DNA of 10,790 nt, taken from Nitrososphaerales archaeon TH5894 (GTDB lineage Archaea > Thermoproteota > Nitrososphaeria > Nitrososphaerales > Nitrososphaeraceae). The notes beneath the pieces were generated by a model. The model searched no databases. It was given only the letters and a program-made list of their open reading frames with translations, and had not been told where the DNA came from. The DNA is taken from contig JAATVK010000003.1 in assembly GCA_014523485.1 (NCBI GenBank), forward strand, positions 1 through 10,790, given 5' to 3'. Positions 6,275 to 10,790 of the stretch are shown one piece after another. The stretch's first letter is position 1, and each line of letters begins with the position of its first letter. Position numbers and translations under genes: made by a program.

Positions 6275-6448
6275 TCATCTATTGTTTTTATAGTCACTCA
6301 ATATATCACTATATCGAGCATCTTTATACGCAATATATTTAACATATTCACCATAGGTAAGATCCAATGAACAATAACTACATCTTACAAATGAAAAATC
6401 ATCCTCAAGATGGGCTGTTTTTTTACAATCAGGACAAATTATTTTCAT
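6275..6448 (-). CDS. Small zinc-ribbon protein of unknown function
   Basis: 57 residues from ATG 6448 to TGA 6275. The N-terminal half is a compact zinc ribbon: CPDC (C5, C8) and, 15 residues later, CSYC (C23, C26). The second half is Tyr- and charge-rich (EYVKYIAYKDARYSDILSDY) and probably helical. An excellent TATA box sits 26 bases upstream, so the gene looks expressed as a leaderless mRNA. Tiny zinc ribbons of this kind are common in archaea and often work in transcription or translation, but no function can be assigned from sequence. It lies 61 bases downstream of the Rpo12 gene on the same strand. Confidence 0.78.
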   Translation of the reverse strand: MKIICPDCKKTAHLEDDFSFVRCSYCSLDLTYGEYVKYIAYKDARYSDILSDYKNNR

Positions 6449-6469
6449 ACTTTATAATAGTGATAAAGC

Positions 6470-6478
6470 TATAAATAC
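6470..6478 (-). promoter_or_regulatory. TATA box of the small zinc-ribbon gene
   Basis: The minus strand reads GTATTTATA, centred 26 bases before ATG 6448. This textbook spacing supports the start and shows the gene need not depend on the rpo12 promoter. Confidence 0.6.
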
Positions 6479-6509
6479 TTGGTTTTTTATTATTTTGGCA
6501 TTAAAATCA

Positions 6510-6674
6510 TTAAATTGCTTTTATCTGTTTTACAACAGGTTGTCTGGCTTTTCTAAAAACTCTAAACCCACAAATACATTTTATTTCAGGCAATGATGAC
6601 AACTCTTCTATTGTTACACTAGTTCCACATCTCATACACTCGTAGGAGACACTACCTAGACCTCCAGATTCCAT
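6510..6674 (-). CDS. rpo12: RNA polymerase subunit Rpo12 (RpoP)
   Basis: 54 residues from ATG 6674 to TAA 6510, the usual size of this smallest archaeal RNA polymerase subunit, homologous to eukaryotic RPB12. It is a zinc-binding subunit that docks on Rpo3 and Rpo2 during polymerase assembly. YECMRCGTSV (C13, C16) forms the first zinc knuckle. It is followed by IEELSSLPEIKC and ICGFRVFRKARQP, then VVKQIKAI. This matches the family layout: zinc knuckle, ELxxLP, CG(Y/F)R(V/I), a basic Arg-Pro segment and a Lys-rich tail. The second knuckle is Cys-X-Cys (C33, C35) instead of the commoner Cys-X2-Cys. It is followed by an independently promoted zinc-ribbon gene. Confidence 0.85.
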   Translation of the reverse strand: MESGGLGSVSYECMRCGTSVTIEELSSLPEIKCICGFRVFRKARQPVVKQIKAI

Positions 6675-6738
6675 GGTTCATAAAATAGAATAGATTAATT
6701 TAATTGTACTGAAAAATTGAAAATGAAGTTCCAAATGA

Positions 6739-6746
6739 TTAATAAG
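6739..6746 (+). promoter_or_regulatory. TATA box of the DsbA-like gene
   Basis: TTAATAAG is centred about 28 bases before ATG 6770, matching the leaderless pattern of its neighbours. Confidence 0.4.
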
Positions 6747-6769
6747 TTGTTAATCGCAATATCAAACAA

Positions 6770-7465
6770 ATGAGGAAAAAAATTGTAATTGCAAGTGTTA
6801 CGTTAATGACAATTATGTTTGTAGGTACTATAGCTGGTTTTTTAAATTTTGCTCCCAAGGGTAATAATATTAATCAAGAGCCTCTCGATCCAGAGACTTT
6901 TTTAAATAAATTATTAAGTCCCTCTACGGTTAATGCTTCTGCACTAGGAAATGAACAAGCTAACATAACAATAGTTGAGTTCGCGGATTATCAGTGTCCA
7001 TTCTGTGCCCAGTTTAATAAGGAAACTAAAGATTCCATCATAGAGAATTTCATAGACACTGGAAAGGCCAAGTTTCTATATAAGGATCTTATTGTAAATG
7101 ATGGCAGTGATAAAGCTTCAACTCTCGCTGCAGCAGCATCCTACTGTGCAGCAGAACAAGGAATGTATTGGGAGTATCATGATGAATTATTTAAAAACTC
7201 AAATGGTGAAAATACAGGATGGGTAACAAAAGACAATTTAAAACAATTTGCAAATAACGTGAGAATCCCTGATCTTATGAAATTTTCAGACTGTGTGGAT
7301 ACTGGTAAATATAAGGAAATAGTGATTGAAAATGATTCATTCGCTAGGAACATTGGATTACAGAGTACACCATCATTTATCTTTTATAACGGTACAACAC
7401 CAGTAGCAATTCAGGGAGCGCAACCATATGAAGCATTTGAGCAGATAATTACTGCAATAAGTTAG
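6770..7465 (+). CDS. Membrane-anchored DsbA-like thiol-disulfide oxidoreductase
   Basis: 231 residues. An N-terminal basic start plus hydrophobic stretch (about 5-26) forms a signal anchor, placing the enzyme on the outer face of the membrane. The thioredoxin fold begins at NITIVEFADYQCPFC with the redox motif C76-P-F-C79, and the cis-proline is in STPSF (P201). The helical insert carries two further cysteines (C126, C175). The pattern EFADYQCPFC and the roughly 160-residue catalytic part match the DsbA/thioredoxin_4 family common in archaea, which forms or reshuffles disulfides in exported proteins. The reducing or oxidising direction cannot be told from sequence. It has its own promoter and converges on the metal transporter genes. 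The collagen-like protein in this window has two cysteines and is a conceivable, unproven substrate. Confidence 0.9.
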   Translation: MRKKIVIASVTLMTIMFVGTIAGFLNFAPKGNNINQEPLDPETFLNKLLSPSTVNASALGNEQANITIVEFADYQCPFCAQFNKETKDSIIENFIDTGKAKFLYKDLIVNDGSDKASTLAAAASYCAAEQGMYWEYHDELFKNSNGENTGWVTKDNLKQFANNVRIPDLMKFSDCVDTGKYKEIVIENDSFARNIGLQSTPSFIFYNGTTPVAIQGAQPYEAFEQIITAIS

Positions 7466-7477
7466 TTAGTATTTCAT

Positions 7478-7497
7478 ACTTTTATTTGGTTTTTTAT
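7478..7497 (+). terminator. T-rich terminator after the DsbA-like gene
   Basis: ACTTTTATTTGGTTTTTTAT begins about 14 bases after the stop codon. Successive T runs without a hairpin are the archaeal terminator pattern. It lies in the 87-base gap between two convergent genes. Confidence 0.5.
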
Positions 7498-7552
7498 AAG
7501 CCATTAGTGAAACCCCTATTTAAGCTACAATTCTGAAAACTATTCATTTATT

Positions 7553-8365
7553 CTATTTTAAAATAAAAGTTTTTAGTAGAAAGACGCTCATAAAACTAGT
7601 GGCAGACAACAATACTATTATGCCACTGGGTGCTAGATTATAATAGTAAGAAAGAACAATTCCAGCAAATACTGAGAATGTTGACAAAGATAATGAAATT
7701 ACAAGTGTTTTTTTAAACCCTCGATTAAATAATAAAGCAGTTACATTTGGAATAACTATTAAAGCTGAAATTAATAATATTCCAACCAATTTCATCGAAA
7801 CAATTATTGTTATAGCTACCAAGATAGTAAATAAATAGTTAAGTTTCTCTACTTCGATCCCACTAATTTTTGCTTGTTCTTCATCAAATGCGATATATAG
7901 AAATTTTTTATAATATACTATAATTATAGATACAACTATTATTGCTACAATTATTATAGGATATATATCTTGTAAACTCACTAATAGAATACTTCCAAAG
8001 AGAATACTAAACACATTTACAGAGAAGCCGTCAGATAAACTAACTAATGTAACGCCTACTCCCAAACCCAAAGAAAGCATTATCGCTACCAGGGAATCTG
8101 AAGGAAGTTTTGTAGATTGTCTTATTTTTGTTATAGCCAAGGCAGTGACTATTGAAAATCCCATTGCAGTCCAAATTGGATAGATATTAAAAAAAGTACC
8201 AATTGCAATTCCTCCAAATGCCATATGAGAAATAGCATCTCCTAATAATGATTGTTTTTTTAGAACAAGAAATAAACCAATAATAGAACAAGTTATGGCA
8301 ATGATTAAACCAGAGAATAATGCTCGTTGAATGAATCCATACGAAAAAATATCTACCTCGAACAT
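7553..8365 (-). CDS. Zinc/manganese-type ABC importer permease (ABC-3, ZnuB/TroC-like)
   Basis: About 270 residues, with seven to nine very hydrophobic helices, typical of the ABC-3 permease family that moves Zn2+, Mn2+ or Fe2+ inward. Family features are the N-terminal FIQRALFSGLIIAITCSIIGLFLVLKK, the cytoplasmic coupling segment SLLGDAISHMAFGGIAIG with its conserved Asp and His, and later SGIEVEKLNYLF and KLVGILLISALIVIPNVTALLF. The frame extends to TTG 8371 (two extra residues); ATG 8365 looks the better start. The gap after the ATPase stop is 21-27 bases, so the two genes form one operon. No substrate-binding protein follows, so it must be encoded elsewhere. The metal cannot be fixed from sequence. 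Position-specific ligands were not modelled. Confidence 0.9.
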   Translation of the reverse strand: MFEVDIFSYGFIQRALFSGLIIAITCSIIGLFLVLKKQSLLGDAISHMAFGGIAIGTFFNIYPIWTAMGFSIVTALAITKIRQSTKLPSDSLVAIMLSLGLGVGVTLVSLSDGFSVNVFSILFGSILLVSLQDIYPIIIVAIIVVSIIIVYYKKFLYIAFDEEQAKISGIEVEKLNYLFTILVAITIIVSMKLVGILLISALIVIPNVTALLFNRGFKKTLVISLSLSTFSVFAGIVLSYYYNLAPSGIIVLLSATSFMSVFLLKTFILK

Positions 8366-8392
8366 ATACAAATCATTATAATATGGTTTTCT

Positions 8393-9118
8393 TTACATAT
8401 CGTGTGCATGCATATGAATTTGCATTGTTGACTCAGAATAATTCTTTATATGATCTTCACTAGAGAAAAACTCGCCTTTATCTCCATGAAAGAACATTCT
8501 TTTGTTGATACATGATACTTTGTTGGCATACTTGTTTACTGCATCCATATCATGTGATGTCCATATTATTGTTATTTTATTTTTTTCATTAAGTTCCTTT
8601 AGAAGTAAATAAAAATCATTCTGACTTTTGTGATCTAATTCGTTAGTAGGCTCATCAAGCATAAGGATGATAGGATTATTTACCAGCGCTTTTGCTATTA
8701 AAACACGTTGTTGTTGACCTCCAGAAAGCCGACCGATTGTTCTGTTTTTCATTTTATCTAGTCCAACTTGTTTTAAAATTTCAAAAACTTTGTTCTTAGA
8801 AGTCTTTCTAGTAAGAGATAAGGATACGAGTTCTTGGACTGTAAGTGGAAATTTTTCGTCAATAGATTTTTTTTGAGGAATATAACCTATTTTTTTGAAT
8901 ATCTTTTTATTTTTTTTTATATCTTGATTTAGAATAGTTATTCTTCCAGAATATGAAGTTAATAAACCCAACATACAGTGAAATAAAGTAGTCTTACCGG
9001 CACCATTGGGTCCTATAATCCCTAGAAAATCACCCTCATTTATATCAAAGGAGACATTTTCTAAAACTGATTCTGCATTATATTTGTATGAAACAGATTG
9101 AACAGAAACTAATGACAT
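8393..9118 (-). CDS. Zinc/manganese-type ABC importer ATPase (ZnuC/TroB-like)
   Basis: 241 residues, a complete ABC nucleotide-binding domain. Walker A GPNGAGKT (36-43), Q-loop YIPQKK (79-84), signature LSGGQQQR (131-138), Walker B ILMLDEPTNELD (151-162) and H-loop TSHD (187-190) are all present. The SIDEKFPLTVQELVSL stretch after the Q-loop is characteristic of metal-chelate and zinc importers. The C-terminus is unusual, ending QIHMHAHDM with three alternating histidines, which could bind metal. On the minus strand GAGGAT sits 8 bases before the ATG, one of the few ribosome-binding-like sequences here. It is the first gene of an operon with the permease, divergent from the glycosyltransferase, with a 300-base spacer that may hold a metalloregulator site. 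Confidence 0.93.
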   Translation of the reverse strand: MSLVSVQSVSYKYNAESVLENVSFDINEGDFLGIIGPNGAGKTTLFHCMLGLLTSYSGRITILNQDIKKNKKIFKKIGYIPQKKSIDEKFPLTVQELVSLSLTRKTSKNKVFEILKQVGLDKMKNRTIGRLSGGQQQRVLIAKALVNNPIILMLDEPTNELDHKSQNDFYLLLKELNEKNKITIIWTSHDMDAVNKYANKVSCINKRMFFHGDKGEFFSSEDHIKNYSESTMQIHMHAHDM

Positions 9119-9239
9119 TTTATTCTATCCTCAGAATATAAAATTCTTTCATTCATATAATAAACTTTATACTTTATATATTGTAATTCTTGCAATTTTA
9201 TTTCTTATTATATAATAATTATTATTAATTATATATATT

Positions 9240-9284
9240 TTATTATTAAGAAATATAGGACTTTATACCTAAACTTAATAATAA
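9240..9284. repeat. 11-bp inverted repeat enclosing a TAGG/CCTA half-palindrome
   Basis: The arms are TTATTATTAAG (9240-9250) and CTTAATAATAA (9274-9284), with a 23-base spacer. Inside the spacer TAGG (9256-9259) and CCTA (9268-9271) form a second short palindrome with an 8-base gap. The look is reminiscent of DtxR/IdeR/MntR-type boxes, which use TTAGG..CCTAA half-sites, but the match is loose. It is placed about 120-165 bases upstream of the transporter start. It could also be a chance product of AT-rich DNA. Confidence 0.4.
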
Positions 9285-9390
9285 GTAAAATTTTATTTTA
9301 ATACAACTTTTTATGATAAAAATATAAAAAATAATCCACAAATAGATTTAATATTTATTACTGTATTTATAATAGACAAAATGCAGACAT

Positions 9391-9400
9391 CTATTATATT
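9391..9400 (+). promoter_or_regulatory. TATA box of the glycosyltransferase gene
   Basis: CTATTATATT is centred about 22 bases before ATG 9418. No ribosome-binding sequence lies between, consistent with a leaderless or near-leaderless mRNA. Confidence 0.4.
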
Positions 9401-9417
9401 GAAAGAATGATAGAATT

Positions 9418-10790
9418 ATGATCATACAGAAGAAATCAACACCAACTCGTGAGATGAATAAAAAAAGATGGATTATTCGATATTTTATGTTATCATTAAT
9501 AGGAATGATATTATTCATCAAAATTTACTTTATGTTATTTATAGTTGATTTTATCATAGGTTTTTATAGTTTTCTTACGACTTTTACTCTTTGTAGTATT
9601 TTTTTGTTTTCTTACTTAAAATTTAAAGATCCTTTATTAGATATAAAACAGAAATCCAATGAGACGGAACCATTAATATCTATAATTGTTCCAGTCAAAA
9701 ATGAGGAAGAAAATATAGAAAATTGTATTAAATCATGTCTAGATTCATCCTATAAGAATAAGGAGATAATTGTTGTTAATGATGGTAGTACGGATCGAAC
9801 ACCAAGTATTTTAGAAAGCTTAAGGAAAGAAAATCCAAATGTACTAAGAATATTGCATCTTCCTATTAATTTAGGAAAAAAACATGCTATTGAAAAAGCT
9901 ATAGAAATTGCTAATGGTAAACTTTATGTTTTTATGGATAGTGATTGCAATATGTTTAATGACTCTGTCGAAAATCTAGTAAAGATATTTCTTTCTGACA
10001 ATGAAATTGGAGCCATTACTGGACATGGAAATGTACGTAATGCCGACAAGGGAAATTTGTTAGAGAAAATACAAGATGTTTGGTTTGACGGACAGTATAG
10101 AATTATTAAAGGAATGGAGAGTTCGTTTTCCTCATTAACATGTTGTTCTGGATCTCTATCTGCATTTAGAAAAGAAGCCATTATAAATCATATCCATGAA
10201 TGGGCAAATGATAGATTTTTGGGTACAGAGTTTAAATTTGCAACGGATAGAAGATTAACTTCATTTATTCTTGCAGAAAAAATAACAAATAGTAGTGAGA
10301 AATTCATTAAGAACAAACAAATAAATGAAAATGAAAGAAAAATAAAATCGCAACAATGGAAATTAAGATATAGCCCAAGTGTGAAGGTAGAAATTGGAGT
10401 CCCCAAAACATTAAGAAGTTTAGTTAAACAACAAATACGATGGAGAAAAAGCTTCATAAGAAGTATTTTTGCAACAGGATCGATTTATTGGCAAAGACCT
10501 TTACCGGTTGCAATTATTTATTATTTAACAATTGTTTTAAGATTATTTAGACCTTATATTATAATAAAATCTCTCATACTCTTACCCTTAACTGGTGATA
10601 TAATAAGTGGTATTTTTTATCTAGGAGGAGCTATGTTTTCAGGGTTGTTTTATGGCATTGATGTAAGACTTAGAAAACCTGGTTATCCTATGTGGTTTTA
10701 CAGGCCGTTAATGAATGTTATCTCAACATTTATTTTTACATGGTTAATCATATATGCAGCTATAACAATAAAAAATAAAACATGGAGATA
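9418..10790 (+). CDS. Processive family 2 glycosyltransferase (hyaluronan/cellulose/chitin synthase-like), 3' end cut by window
   Basis: 457 codons are open from ATG 9418 to the window edge with no stop. Two N-terminal membrane helices (about 20-68) precede a GT-A domain with ISIIVPVKNEEENI (starting near residue 88), NDGSTD (121-126, UDP-sugar binding), the DxD motif MDSDC (173-177) and CSGSLSAFRKEA as acceptor-side motif. ATDRRLT (275-281) supplies the catalytic-base region and QQIRW (338-342) is the processivity motif. Several membrane helices follow (from about 360). This is the layout of synthases that make and extrude a polysaccharide such as hyaluronan, chitin or poly-N-acetylglucosamine; the sugar is not known. 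A hydrophilic, Lys/Asn/Glu-rich stretch of about 25-30 residues (near 288-315) sits between DRRLT and YSPSVKVE and looks like an insertion. It probably serves capsule or biofilm formation. Confidence 0.92.
   Translation, partial: MIIQKKSTPTREMNKKRWIIRYFMLSLIGMILFIKIYFMLFIVDFIIGFYSFLTTFTLCSIFLFSYLKFKDPLLDIKQKSNETEPLISIIVPVKNEEENIENCIKSCLDSSYKNKEIIVVNDGSTDRTPSILESLRKENPNVLRILHLPINLGKKHAIEKAIEIANGKLYVFMDSDCNMFNDSVENLVKIFLSDNEIGAITGHGNVRNADKGNLLEKIQDVWFDGQYRIIKGMESSFSSLTCCSGSLSAFRKEAIINHIHEWANDRFLGTEFKFATDRRLTSFILAEKITNSSEKFIKNKQINENERKIKSQQWKLRYSPSVKVEIGVPKTLRSLVKQQIRWRKSFIRSIFATGSIYWQRPLPVAIIYYLTIVLRLFRPYIIIKSLILLPLTGDIISGIFYLGGAMFSGLFYGIDVRLRKPGYPMWFYRPLMNVISTFIFTWLIIYAAITIKNKTWR

Larger units (their letters stand above)
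9119..9417. promoter_or_regulatory. Divergent control region, metal transporter and glycosyltransferase
   Basis: 299 extremely AT-rich bases. The minus-strand TATA candidates for the transporter are TTTATTATATG (near 9155-9165, followed by the GAGGAT ribosome-binding-like site) and TTTTATATTC (9144-9135). The plus-strand candidate for the glycosyltransferase is CTATTATATT (9391-9400). An 11-bp inverted repeat (9240-9284) lies in the middle. No coding frame was found. Confidence 0.45.

Noticed and set aside
9924..10457. Two minus-strand open frames of 85 and 89 codons
   Set aside because: Both lie opposite the glycosyltransferase, whose sense frame holds all expected motifs. The antisense products look like nothing known.

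Overview
This AT-rich window comes from an archaeon, most probably an ammonia-oxidising thaumarchaeote (Nitrososphaeria). A Nitrososphaerales or Nitrosocosmicus-like lineage is my inference, not something the sequence proves. The evidence is a Vps4-type CdvC division ATPase with an MIT domain, archaeal RNA polymerase subunit Rpo12, a SOSS-B/crenarchaeal-type single-stranded DNA-binding protein, the rRNA-modifying enzyme Tsr3, and an archaeal RNase P RNA. Many start codons also have a TATA-like element about 22-30 bases upstream, as expected for leaderless archaeal transcripts, and there is little Shine-Dalgarno signal. Long AT-rich spacers and GTG/TTG starts are common.

Left part (1-2234): the 5' end of a secreted collagen-like (Gly-X-Y) protein reads leftward off the edge. 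Next comes a long, mostly gene-poor stretch with one decayed AbrB-type DNA-binding gene (649-869). The RNase P RNA gene follows on the minus strand (about 1287-1573). I can draw its terminal P1 helix and its P4 core with the conserved bulged U. It lies directly downstream of tsr3, and its TATA box overlaps the tsr3 stop codon.

Centre (2235-6674): a superfamily 2 helicase whose last eight residues form a PCNA-interacting (PIP) box, then cdvC, both on the plus strand. Convergent to these are inorganic pyrophosphatase and the OB-fold SSB. A 420-base spacer without a recognisable gene follows. Two small minus-strand zinc-ribbon genes come next: a 57-residue protein of unknown role and the 54-residue RNA polymerase subunit Rpo12. 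This block is housekeeping: replication and repair, transcription, cell division and phosphate recycling.

Right part (6770-10790): a membrane-anchored DsbA-like thiol oxidoreductase, then a minus-strand zinc/manganese-type ABC importer pair (ATPase then permease, with no binding protein in view). Divergent from it is a processive family 2 glycosyltransferase of the hyaluronan/cellulose/chitin synthase type that runs off the right edge. With the collagen-like protein, these are envelope and extracellular functions. No mobile element, CRISPR array, tRNA or clearly new multi-gene system was found. The most notable items are the RNase P RNA, the PIP-box helicase, the collagen-like protein and the glycosyltransferase with an unusual insert.
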